This document shows positions 26,753-34,224 of a stretch of DNA of 64,000 bases, piece by piece. The position numbers and the translations under genes were made by a program. This DNA is from an uncultured Oscillospiraceae bacterium (lineage in GTDB: Bacteria > Bacillota > Clostridia > Oscillospirales > Oscillospiraceae). The notes under the pieces were generated by a model, which worked only from the letters and a program-made list of their open reading frames with translations, was not told the origin of the DNA and did no database searches. The stretch covers positions 38,965 to 102,964 of the forward strand of contig CAAEOT010000029.1 in NCBI GenBank assembly GCA_900757655.1, written 5' to 3'. Positions within the stretch are counted from its first letter, which is position 1. Every line of letters begins with the position of its first letter.

Positions 26753-29700
26753 ATGAGCAACATTGCTGACAGAGTCAGGACAGCACAGGATAAGGACGGA
26801 ATGCTGCACCGTGCATTGGAACGCATCATTCAGCTTTATACGGATAAGTCGCACTTTGTATATGAGCTTTTGCAGAACGCAGAAGACGCAGAAGCCAAAG
26901 ACATCAAATTCATCCAGCATGCTGATCATCTGGAGGTTCTGCATGATGGCAAGCCATTTACATCGGCAAACCTCCAGGGGCTTTGCGATATCGGCAAATC
27001 CGATAAGGTGGATAACCTGAATCAGATTGGCGAGTTCGGCGTTGGCTTCAAATCCGTGTTCGGCATCTGCGATACCGTTCTGCTCTATAGTGATCCTTCG
27101 CGTTATACAGGAAAAATCGAGGGAGACGCAGTTCCGTTTGCTGTTGAAATCAAGGACTTCACAAGGCCGGAAGATATTCCTGAAGAACCGATTCCACGGC
27201 CATACACCACGCGTTTTGTTTTTCCGTTTGCGGTCGGTCATACGTTCTCTGGATTTAAAACCCTTCCGGCGCTGATTGATACTCTTGCCCGGAAGCTGCA
27301 GAACCTTGGAATAACGACGCTTCTCTTCATGAAGCACCTCGAATTGATCGAATATGAGATAGACACGGACGAAGAGCCCATAACGGGCGAATACCTTCTG
27401 GAAAAGGATGGAATCAATGATCATTCGTCTCTCGTTTCTGCACTCGGCGTTTCTGAAAAAGAAAAGGCCGATCCGGATGATGCGGAGATAATCTCCTACT
27501 TGATGTTTTCCCGCAAGTTGGACAAATACCCGCTCAGAACCGTAGATATAGCATTCCCGGTAAAGGAAGAGCGCGGCGTATACCAATGCATAAAAGCACC
27601 AAATCCCTACGTCTCTGTGTATTTCCCGACCGAGACAGAAAGCAAGCTGGATTTCATCGTGCAGGGCCCGTTCCGTACTACTCCGAACCGCAGCAGCATT
27701 CCGTCGAATGATGCCGATAATGTTTATCTGGCAAAAGAAACAGCAATACTGCTTCGGGAGAGCATTCTCGAAATGAAGGCAGACGGACGGCTGAACATGA
27801 GTTTTGTTAAAGCACTGCCCATAGACGAAGACAGATTTGATACGTTTGGCCTCTTCCTCCCGCTTTACGAAACCGTCCGGGATTTGTTCCGAAGCACCGC
27901 CGTTATTCCTACAAAGGCAGGCAAGTATGTCCATCCAAAATATGCAAAGATTGCAAGACAGGAAAGACTGGCAACAGTCTTTTCGGACGAGCTGCTCACT
28001 CAGCTGATAAACGACGGAGGCAAATACTGCTGGCTTCCGACGTTCCTTACGGAAACGAACAGAGAGTACAAGCACGTCCTCGATTATATGACGGGAGAAC
28101 TCGGCGTACAGGTAATTCGCCCGGAGGATCTCCGAAGTTTCTTTGCCTCGAATCCGAAGTTCCTTCCGGCGCAGTCAATCGACTGGCTGGTCGATCTGTA
28201 CGGCATTTTTGAAAACATACCCGGCGCGTTCTCAAAATCAAGGTATGAAACGAATATGACCACGGCAAACATCGTGAAGACCGCCACAGGCACATTCGTT
28301 GCTCCTTTCCGGCGTGAAGGCAAAACATACATTCCGAACGTTTTCCTTCCGTCCCCCAAAATCCGCAGCGCGGACATCAATTTTGTGGATGCAACGCTGT
28401 ACGAAAGATGCCGCCATTTCTTCGATGACATCCTCCAGTTGCAGAAACCAAACGAATATGAGTTCTTGATCAAAGACATAAAGAAGCGCTATGAGAGCGG
28501 GCACATCTATGATGATGATCAGCATATCGAAGACATCAAGGCGCTTTTCAAATACTCAAAACGTGAAGAATACGAAGATGAAGTTAATCGGATCATTCGA
28601 GAGCTCCTTGCCCTCAGATGCACCGACGGGAAAATGCGCAGCTGCTACGCCTTCAGGATTTTTCTCCCGATCAGTACGGAAGGGATCAACGTAGAGAGCT
28701 ACTATAGGAACCTTGGGCAAAACGTGTTCTTCGCCGATGTAGATTTTTACAACAACCATGGTATTGAAACGCCGATGCTGTTGGCGCTCGGCGTGCGTAA
28801 TTCCATCACGATCGGAGATAACACCGTATCGGGCACCTACGAAACAGGGTCTCGCGGGAAACAGCCGGAATGGTGGACAACCGGCGATTTCCGTTGGAAA
28901 TTCTCAACGGATGCGTTAAAGGATGTTCTCAAGTACATATCGGCGCATCCCTCGGCTAAAGATTCGATACTGAAATCGCAGGCGATCATGAAGGTGTTAA
29001 CCGGCAACGAAAGTAGGCTTTGCGGGCTTGTGCATATTGGCGGCAGCACCGTCCCGAACAAGGAGAATGAGCCGTGCGAGATGATCCACATTCTGCGCGG
29101 CGAAAGAATCTGGGGATGGGACGGCAAATGGCTGTATACCGAATCCGGCGAGCTCGTTTCGCCCAAGGTGATTTCAAAGCATGATATCAGTACTTCCATC
29201 TACGGTAGGATCAAGCTGGACTCTGTGATTTTCAGTCTCATTGGCTTCAAAAAGACTGATGCGGACGAAGTGGACGAACTGAAGAAGACCATCCCGCAGG
29301 AAAAACTGGAAGCGTATTTCGAGAGCGAGCTGCGCCAGCGCTACGGCATTTCTACTGCTGATCTCAATGAACGCTACGGCTCGTCCGGCTACTATGAGAG
29401 CATCGAAGAAGACGCGCCGCTTCCGTTCCCGACGCTTCACGTTCGTAGTTGGGATGCGTTGCGAAAGCATGCGGCAGAGATGCTTATCTATGCCGACCCG
29501 GTAACCTATGAGGAAAGAGTCCGCAGCATTCGAGTCAGCAATCATCTGAGAGAAGCGAAGGCGTATTTGTCGAATATGTACCGGCATGAGGGCAACAATC
29601 GATTCAAGTTTGCATGCCAGCTTTGCCATGAAACCTGTTCCTCGTTTGAGGCGACGGAGATTTTTCCGAAACCCAAAACAGAATTGGATCCGGTTAATCT

Positions 29701-30178
29701 CTGCCTATGTCCCAATTGCGCATCAGCATATCGAAAGCAGCGAGCTAATCCCGATATCATGGAAGCCGTCCGTAATGCATTTCTTTCGATGAATGAGTCA
29801 GATATAGAAGGTTGTGAATATGTGACAGTTGCTCTGAACGACGGCAATGAGCTGTGGTTTACACAAACACATTTCGCTGAGGTACGAGAATTGATCAAAC
29901 TGGAAGAAGAAGTGAAAAAACCAATGAAGGATAGTTCCGCTGTATGCACCACGATTGATGAAAATGAAAAACCGGCTATGTCTGTGTATTCCAACTACAT
30001 AGGAAAAATAATCCGCCGAAAAGATGGCTTCGTCGGAATTGTGACAAGCGTAACAACGGAAGGAGAAAACGCCTACATTTCTGTTCATGTCACCGATGGA
30101 AAAGATGCAGGCAAAGATACCAAGATTCAGCTCTCGTTTATTTTGAAGAACAAGGGCGTTTACAGCATCTCCGAATGA
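26753..30178 (+). CDS. Sacsin/Hsp90-like GHKL ATPase with zinc ribbon
   Basis: 1141 residues. An N-terminal GHKL ATP-binding domain is clear: ELLQNAEDA (N-box, E38 and N42), a DGKPF stretch, and GEFGVGFKS (G93-G98 lid). This is the sacsin N-terminal type seen in Hsp90-like proteins. The long middle is unassigned. Near the C-terminus C955-x2-C958 and C986-x2-C989 form a zinc ribbon of HNH-like spacing, though no HNH catalytic set was recognised. The start is 3 bases after the SNF2 gene stop, so it is translationally linked. Exact function unknown; such ATPases recur in bacterial defence loci. Confidence 0.8.
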   Translation: MSNIADRVRTAQDKDGMLHRALERIIQLYTDKSHFVYELLQNAEDAEAKDIKFIQHADHLEVLHDGKPFTSANLQGLCDIGKSDKVDNLNQIGEFGVGFKSVFGICDTVLLYSDPSRYTGKIEGDAVPFAVEIKDFTRPEDIPEEPIPRPYTTRFVFPFAVGHTFSGFKTLPALIDTLARKLQNLGITTLLFMKHLELIEYEIDTDEEPITGEYLLEKDGINDHSSLVSALGVSEKEKADPDDAEIISYLMFSRKLDKYPLRTVDIAFPVKEERGVYQCIKAPNPYVSVYFPTETESKLDFIVQGPFRTTPNRSSIPSNDADNVYLAKETAILLRESILEMKADGRLNMSFVKALPIDEDRFDTFGLFLPLYETVRDLFRSTAVIPTKAGKYVHPKYAKIARQERLATVFSDELLTQLINDGGKYCWLPTFLTETNREYKHVLDYMTGELGVQVIRPEDLRSFFASNPKFLPAQSIDWLVDLYGIFENIPGAFSKSRYETNMTTANIVKTATGTFVAPFRREGKTYIPNVFLPSPKIRSADINFVDATLYERCRHFFDDILQLQKPNEYEFLIKDIKKRYESGHIYDDDQHIEDIKALFKYSKREEYEDEVNRIIRELLALRCTDGKMRSCYAFRIFLPISTEGINVESYYRNLGQNVFFADVDFYNNHGIETPMLLALGVRNSITIGDNTVSGTYETGSRGKQPEWWTTGDFRWKFSTDALKDVLKYISAHPSAKDSILKSQAIMKVLTGNESRLCGLVHIGGSTVPNKENEPCEMIHILRGERIWGWDGKWLYTESGELVSPKVISKHDISTSIYGRIKLDSVIFSLIGFKKTDADEVDELKKTIPQEKLEAYFESELRQRYGISTADLNERYGSSGYYESIEEDAPLPFPTLHVRSWDALRKHAAEMLIYADPVTYEERVRSIRVSNHLREAKAYLSNMYRHEGNNRFKFACQLCHETCSSFEATEIFPKPKTELDPVNLCLCPNCASAYRKQRANPDIMEAVRNAFLSMNESDIEGCEYVTVALNDGNELWFTQTHFAEVRELIKLEEEVKKPMKDSSAVCTTIDENEKPAMSVYSNYIGKIIRRKDGFVGIVTSVTTEGENAYISVHVTDGKDAGKDTKIQLSFILKNKGVYSISE

Positions 30179-30221
30179 AGAAGGCGCACCTCTAAAAAGA
30201 ATATGGTGAAGGAGGCGCTGA

Positions 30222-30452
30222 ATGGAAGAACACCTTGAACATCACCTGCCATTTGATTAGGCCGCACTGGCCAAGGCGCACAAGGAAACGGCGAACAAGC
30301 TACCGATTGTGCGAAACGAAATCGCACGTCTTCTTGCGTCCATTATGTTGGAGGAAAGACCAGTTCTTGAGCAGGAAGAGGGATACCGTAAATTGATGGG
30401 CAAGGCAACTGGACATACATGGATGCGCCCGCGACGACTAATCAAGCTGTAA
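30222..30452 (+). pseudogene. Small ORF interrupted by one in-frame TAG
   Basis: ATG 30222 has a good AAGGAGG ribosome site. Codon 13 (30258-30260) is TAG, then the frame stays open for 63 more codons to TAA at 30450. The product would be about 75 residues, helical and charged, with a basic end (RPRRLIKL). TAG could come from CAG by one C-to-T change. I do not recognise a family. It is either a recent pseudogene, a read-through product, or the residue of a fifth cassette gene; reading-frame integrity after the stop favours a recent event. Confidence 0.55.
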
Positions 30453-30644
30453 AAATGGCGAATAAAGATCTGTAAGTTATTGTAGGTAGTACCTTTTCGG
30501 AGGAGAAATTGATTTATACGTCCACTAGCATTGAAAAAAAGGTGAAAAAATGAGTTGTCATGTAGTAAAGCATAGTGAAATAATCTCGATGGATAACAAG
30601 AGCGATTATTCTCACCAGATATAATGCAATTCAAACGTTAAATG
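30453..30644. other. AT-rich junction between convergent genes
   Basis: About 190 bases of low GC. One 24-codon frame (30550-30624, MSCHVVKHSE start) has a weak AAAGGTG upstream but no known relative. No terminator hairpin with a T-run was found for either side. Confidence 0.4.
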
Positions 30645-31469
30645 TTATTTTTGACTACTGATGATATTAGCTGGGAAATCCCGAGTGGCGCGTTCATTTG
30701 CCTCTTCTATCAGACGGTCGATGTAGCGGTTTAATTCTTTAGAGGCGTGAAACTGATACAATTCGCAGTCATCTCTATTACTAACTACGCCGTCGATAAC
30801 GCAACAGAGCAGTTCCTCATCATCCATTTCGTGTATTTTCTGACAGCGCTCATCATCACCCCACTTGCGGAGGATAAGATATTGGATGGTGCTTTCCGTT
30901 AGCACGCGATCCTCGGGGTTCGCAAATACGAACGCGCAGTCCTCGTCAAGATCATCACTGTCGTTGGCGCTTTCCGTGTGTTGTTCGTAGATAAGCTGCA
31001 GTAGCTGCTGACAGAAGGCGGCCTCTTGCGCATTAGTCAAACCACTGACCAATTCCGAGAATTCACGGCTGGCGACCAGCTTCGATGCAGTATGCAAGTT
31101 CTTAGCTCTTGCTTCCTCGCACATTGCTTCACCGTCACATATGAAATGATCCAGACCGATGTGCAGCCGCTCGACGGCTTCTTCTGACAGACCGGTGTAT
31201 TCGACCGCTGCTTTCGCACCGGCATCCGGGCTTTTGGTGTCACTGAGTCCAAGCAAGTAGTCGGTCGATACGCCGAAGTACTGTGCAATGTCCGCGAGCT
31301 TGATGATGTCTGGCACACTCTCGCCGGTTTGCCAGTTGGAAATTGTCTGCCTTGTCGTGTGAAAAATCGCACCCCATTGCGACAGCGCTTTCTCCTCTTG
31401 TGCGCACAACTGCAGGAATCGAGAAGAAAATGCGTGCGCTTTGTCCAATTTGATTCCCTGTCTGCCCAT
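30645..31469 (-). CDS. XRE-family transcriptional regulator of the element
   Basis: 274 residues. N-terminal helix-turn-helix (about 14-70) with TTRQTISNWQTGES and STDYLLGLSD, classic Cro/CI-type. The C-terminal 200 residues are helical and acidic, with no peptidase motifs, so it is not a LexA/CI self-cleaving type. Start ATG at 31469 has GAGGTG on the coding strand; an upstream extension to 31553 is unlikely. It is divergent from the replication helicase gene, across a 180-base operator region, the layout of Stl-type or CI-type switches. It probably represses the replication gene; this is inference. Confidence 0.82.
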   Translation of the reverse strand: MGRQGIKLDKAHAFSSRFLQLCAQEEKALSQWGAIFHTTRQTISNWQTGESVPDIIKLADIAQYFGVSTDYLLGLSDTKSPDAGAKAAVEYTGLSEEAVERLHIGLDHFICDGEAMCEEARAKNLHTASKLVASREFSELVSGLTNAQEAAFCQQLLQLIYEQHTESANDSDDLDEDCAFVFANPEDRVLTESTIQYLILRKWGDDERCQKIHEMDDEELLCCVIDGVVSNRDDCELYQFHASKELNRYIDRLIEEANERATRDFPANIISSQK

Positions 31470-31516
31470 AATGCACCTCGCAATGTAAATTTCGTTAACC
31501 GATTTGCTCCACGGTG

Positions 31517-31577
31517 TTGACAATATTTGCGTCTCGTGAGATAACGATATCACACGACGACTCCGGAGTCAAGTGTA
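31517..31577. promoter_or_regulatory. Divergent promoters and operator between regulator and helicase genes
   Basis: Rightward: TTGACA (31517), 17 bases, GATAAC (31540). Leftward: TTGACT, 17 bases, TATCGT, read on the minus strand in the same 60 bases. TCGTGAGATA (31534-31543) and TATCACACGA (31548-31557) form an inverted repeat with one mismatch over the rightward -10, and GACTCCGGAGTC (31559-31570) is a perfect 12-bp palindrome beside it. Both are good XRE-regulator sites. Confidence 0.65.
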
Positions 31578-31649
31578 CGAAATTATTGAGAAGGTTTGAG
31601 ATGAAACCGGAAAACAAAATCATGACGCAAAACACAAAGGAGGATGCCT

Positions 31650-33080
31650 ATGACAGATGAACACACACAGATGCATGAAAACGACTCTCTGATTGAGAGC
31701 TTTATCCCCACAGATTTTACGGACGTAGGGCAGGGAACCGTGCTCTATGAGGCTTACCATCACAAGCTGCGCTATTGTGAGGGCGTGGGATGGATCGCAT
31801 ATAACGGCGGCGTATGGGAACCGTCTGAAACGGCGGCACATAGCTATTCCCAGCGCTTGACGGATCTGCAGATGCAGGAAGCAAAGACCATGGGGCTGAA
31901 CAATATTGGCATGTTTGGACAGCCTGCATCGATGTCGCAGACCTATATGGAGTATGCCGTGATGCGACGCTCGTCGGCTAAAATTGCGGCTGCGCTGAGA
32001 GAGGCCAAGCCGAAGCTCAGTATCCGGGCTGCGATGCTGGATGGAGATCCGCTCATTTTGAATACGCCTGACGGAGAGATCCATTTGGATACGGGAGAAA
32101 TGTCTCCGCACGAGCCGGAGCATTTTATTACGCACATGACGAGCTGTGCACCTTCTGACGATGGGGCGGATATCTGGGACACGTTTTTGCACCAGATTGC
32201 CTGTAATGACGAAACGCTCGTGGCGTTCCTCAAGCAGATTGCGGGTATGGCCGCGATCGGTAAGGTCTATGAAGAGCGGCTCGTGATCGCGCTCGGGAGC
32301 GGCGGCAATGGCAAGAGCACATTTTTTAACGCCATTCAGGATGTGATGGGAGATTACGCTTGCACGATTCGCTCGGAGCTTCTGGTCGCAAGCAATGACA
32401 GTGGCAAGAAATTTGAGCTGGCGAGGCTGCGCGGAAAGCGCCTGGCCATTGCAGAGGAATTGGAAGAGGGAAGACAGCTGGATACTGCGGAGGTAAAGCA
32501 TTTGTGCAGTACCGGAGACATCAACGCGCAGTTTAAGGGGAAGGACGTTTTCACCTTCAAACCATCTCACTCCATCGTGCTGTGTACGAACCACATGCCG
32601 TCGGTAAAGGTCATGGACAGCGGTACTTGGGATCGCCTGATTGTAGTGCCGTTTCGCGGCAGATTCCGAAGCCAGGAGAACGAGATTAAAAACTATGGCA
32701 ATTACCTCGTGCGAGCCTGCGGCGGCGCGATCCTGAGCTGGATCATTGATGGTGCCCGCGAATATATCCGTAATGACTATAAGCTAGACATTCCGGAGTG
32801 CATCATCAGCGCGACGGAGCAGTATCAGCAGGAAAATGACTGGCTCACGGATTTTTTCAACGAGTGGGTCGCTCTGGATAAAAATGAGGACACATATGGC
32901 AGCGATATTTATGGGGCGTATACGTCCTTCTGCAGTGAGCACGGTGAGCGGATGCTTCCCATGTCCTCCGTGCTTCCGCTGGTTGCAACGAAGGCAGGTG
33001 CAACGAAGAAGCGCACAAAAAAGGGCAATGTGTATCAGGGCTTGAGAATTATCAGCGAGTTCGAGCGGGCTGCATCCTAA
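31650..33080 (+). CDS. D5/P4-type SF3 replication helicase (primase C-terminal family)
   Basis: 476 residues. A D5-type N-terminal region (about 80-190) is followed by an SF3/AAA+ ATPase with Walker A GSGGNGKS (216-223), a Walker B region near AIAEELEEG, and sensor-1 N in VLCTNHMP, as in phage and plasmid primase-helicases. The archaeo-eukaryotic primase module usually found in longer members is absent. AAAGGAGG is 6 bases before ATG 31650, preferred to ATG 31644. With the repeats just after it, this is the likely replication initiator of the excised element. Confidence 0.86.
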   Translation: MTDEHTQMHENDSLIESFIPTDFTDVGQGTVLYEAYHHKLRYCEGVGWIAYNGGVWEPSETAAHSYSQRLTDLQMQEAKTMGLNNIGMFGQPASMSQTYMEYAVMRRSSAKIAAALREAKPKLSIRAAMLDGDPLILNTPDGEIHLDTGEMSPHEPEHFITHMTSCAPSDDGADIWDTFLHQIACNDETLVAFLKQIAGMAAIGKVYEERLVIALGSGGNGKSTFFNAIQDVMGDYACTIRSELLVASNDSGKKFELARLRGKRLAIAEELEEGRQLDTAEVKHLCSTGDINAQFKGKDVFTFKPSHSIVLCTNHMPSVKVMDSGTWDRLIVVPFRGRFRSQENEIKNYGNYLVRACGGAILSWIIDGAREYIRNDYKLDIPECIISATEQYQQENDWLTDFFNEWVALDKNEDTYGSDIYGAYTSFCSEHGERMLPMSSVLPLVATKAGATKKRTKKGNVYQGLRIISEFERAAS

Positions 33081-33085
33081 AAGGA

Positions 33086-33180
33086 ATGGTGGTGTATGGT
33101 GGTGTAGGCATATTTCTCTCACGGTTAAAAACGGATAAAAATGTAAATTAGCAATTTGCCATACACCGTTATACACCGCT
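33086..33180. other. Candidate replication origin: inverted iteron pairs around an AT-rich core
   Basis: ATGGTGGTGT occurs twice in tandem (33086-33105). After about 50 AT-rich bases, ATACACCGTT and ATACACCGCT stand in tandem (33161-33180) in the opposite orientation, sharing the GGTGTA/TACACC core. It starts 6 bases after the helicase gene. Iterons flanking an AT-rich stretch beside the initiator gene is the layout of satellite and plasmid origins. Confidence 0.55.
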
Positions 33181-33470
33181 TCTCTGTATCCACCGCTGCG
33201 CGGCGGGGCCTGTCTTGCAGCGCAGTACGTGCTACGCCCGTTCTGCTCGCTTGAATTTTGCCTGCTCGCTGCGCTCGTCAGCCAAAATTCGCCGAAAAAC
33301 ACAATCGTATGAATAGCACAATCGCAAACAAGTGTGCTTGACATGGATATCGAGCGATTTTTTCGCGGGAATCAATCGGCATTGCTCGGGTCAGTGCACG
33401 AGTCAGTCACCTACATGCAGCGCTGAAAAAACAGCCGCTCACGCTGGTTTTAACTGCCCCAGATGAATAC
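33181..33470. other. Gene-free stretch near the right end
   Basis: No gene on either strand. It contains short inverted repeats, such as GAATTTTG/CAAAATTC around 33252-33290 and a CCGC/GCGG stem near 33192, but no T-run terminator. Function unknown. Confidence 0.4.
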
Positions 33471-33473
33471 CGT

Positions 33474-33502
33474 TTGCAATTCTTGGCTCGATATGCTATT
33501 AT
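33474..33502 (+). promoter_or_regulatory. Outward promoter at the right end of the element
   Basis: TTGCAA (33474), 17 bases, TATTAT (33497) with an extended TG one base before the -10. It points at the right repeat. In the integrated state it meets the native yebC terminator after about 170 bases; in a circle it would read across the joined site into the integrase gene. Confidence 0.6.
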
Positions 33503-33585
33503 AATAGTGTCCAGTTCTACTGTGACATACATCTGCATAACAGAGGAATGTGCCTCTGACAAATGTGCTGAAATTGCAGCTTTTT

Positions 33586-33656
33586 TCTCCAGAAGATGCT
33601 CGACATGTTCGAGGACAACGAAGATGTCCAGAACGTGTGGCACAACTGGGAAGAGT
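33586..33656 (+). repeat. Right attachment site (71-bp direct repeat)
   Basis: Exact copy of 16454-16524, the end of yebC, followed here by TAA and the original yebC terminator. This is the host side of the right junction. The copy of the recombinase motif GACATACAT at 33524 lies 53 bases to its left. Confidence 0.93.
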
Positions 33657-33675
33657 AAATTTCATATGCGCAGTG

Positions 33676-33708
33676 CGACCGCAGCCGATTCGGCTGCGGT
33701 CGTTTTTC
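33676..33708 (+). terminator. Original yebC terminator, now separated from yebC
   Basis: CGACCGCAGCC pairs with GGCTGCGGTCG, followed by TTTTT. It lies 20 bases after the TAA that follows the right repeat, where the end of yebC would have been before integration. Confidence 0.85.
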
Positions 33709-33741
33709 GTCGCAGAAATGAATATTTTGTGAATTTTCGGA

Positions 33742-33770
33742 TTGTGTCCTGTAAAAAGATGTGTTAAAAT
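33742..33770 (+). promoter_or_regulatory. Promoter of the zinc-ribbon membrane protein gene
   Basis: TTGTGT, 17 bases, TAAAAT, with the start expected about 45 bases before the ATG. Confidence 0.65.
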
Positions 33771-33821
33771 ACAGCCAATGGAGCGGTATTCCGCTCAGAG
33801 ATAGGAACGGAGGAAAAACAG

Positions 33822-34127
33822 ATGAAATACTGCAGTCAATGCGGCAAAGAATTGGTGGACGAAGCGGTCGTGTGCCCGAACTGCGGCTGCGCGGTGCAGG
33901 CGCCAATCAACCAGCAGGAGGATAAACCGTCGACGGGACTGAACATTCTGGCGTTTTTGTTCCCGTTGATTGGTTTGATTTTGTTCCTGTGCTTCCAGAA
34001 GACGACGCCGGTGCGCGCCAAAGCGATCGGCAAATGGGCGCTGGACGGCTTCGTTGTCGGTGTTGCGCTCTCGATTCTGGTCGGGATTCTGGGTGCCATG
34101 TACGCATTAACGCGCGCGTGCGGGTGA
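33822..34127 (+). CDS. Zinc-ribbon membrane protein, function unknown
   Basis: 101 residues. N-terminal zinc ribbon (C4-x2-C7 and C18-x2-C21, the pattern CSQCGKEL and CPNCG), a short linker, then two hydrophobic segments (about 41-59 and 75-98). Such proteins are common in Firmicutes and are usually annotated only as zinc-ribbon domain proteins. GGAGG sits before ATG 33822. It lies just outside the integrated element, so it is host sequence. Confidence 0.75.
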   Translation: MKYCSQCGKELVDEAVVCPNCGCAVQAPINQQEDKPSTGLNILAFLFPLIGLILFLCFQKTTPVRAKAIGKWALDGFVVGVALSILVGILGAMYALTRACG

Positions 34128-34160
34128 AATGCAATCGCTGCATTTCACCCGCATTTTATA
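34120..34160 (+). terminator. Terminator overlapping the end of the zinc-ribbon gene
   Basis: GCGGGTGAAATGCA (34120-34133) and TGCATTTCACCCGC (34139-34152) form a perfect 14-bp stem with a 5-base loop, followed by ATTTTAT. The gene's TGA is inside the left arm. Confidence 0.85.
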
Positions 34161-34224
34161 TGCATCCGGTTTCAGAACTGACACAAAAAAGCTATCCTAT
34201 GCTCCAAATGATTTTTGGAGGCGG

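Larger units (their letters stand above)
16454..33656. mobile_element. Integrative element in the 3' end of yebC, about 17.1 kb
   Basis: The unit from one 71-bp repeat to the next is 17,132 bases. It holds a tyrosine recombinase beside the left repeat, a four-gene modification/helicase cassette, an XRE regulator facing away from a D5-type helicase gene, and an iteron-like region. GC is lower and more variable than in the flanks, with AT-rich patches in the methyltransferase gene and around 30.5 kb. No relaxase, capsid, terminase or transposase was seen. It resembles phage satellites or small integrative replicons more than a conjugative element. Confidence 0.9.

Noticed and set aside
18101..30178. 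DISARM or BREX assignment of the cassette
   Set aside because: The DUF1998 and phospholipase-D genes of DISARM and the brxC/pglZ genes of BREX are not present; only partial similarity of component types.
33181..33300. Phage cos/pac site or CRISPR-like repeats in the gene-free stretch
   Set aside because: Only short inverted repeats, no regular spaced direct repeats and no phage genes nearby.
34129..34224. Upstream start ATG 34129 for the second zinc-ribbon protein
   Set aside because: It lies in the right portion of the upstream terminator stem and adds an improbable N-terminus; TTG 34225 behind GGAGG is preferred, though not certain.
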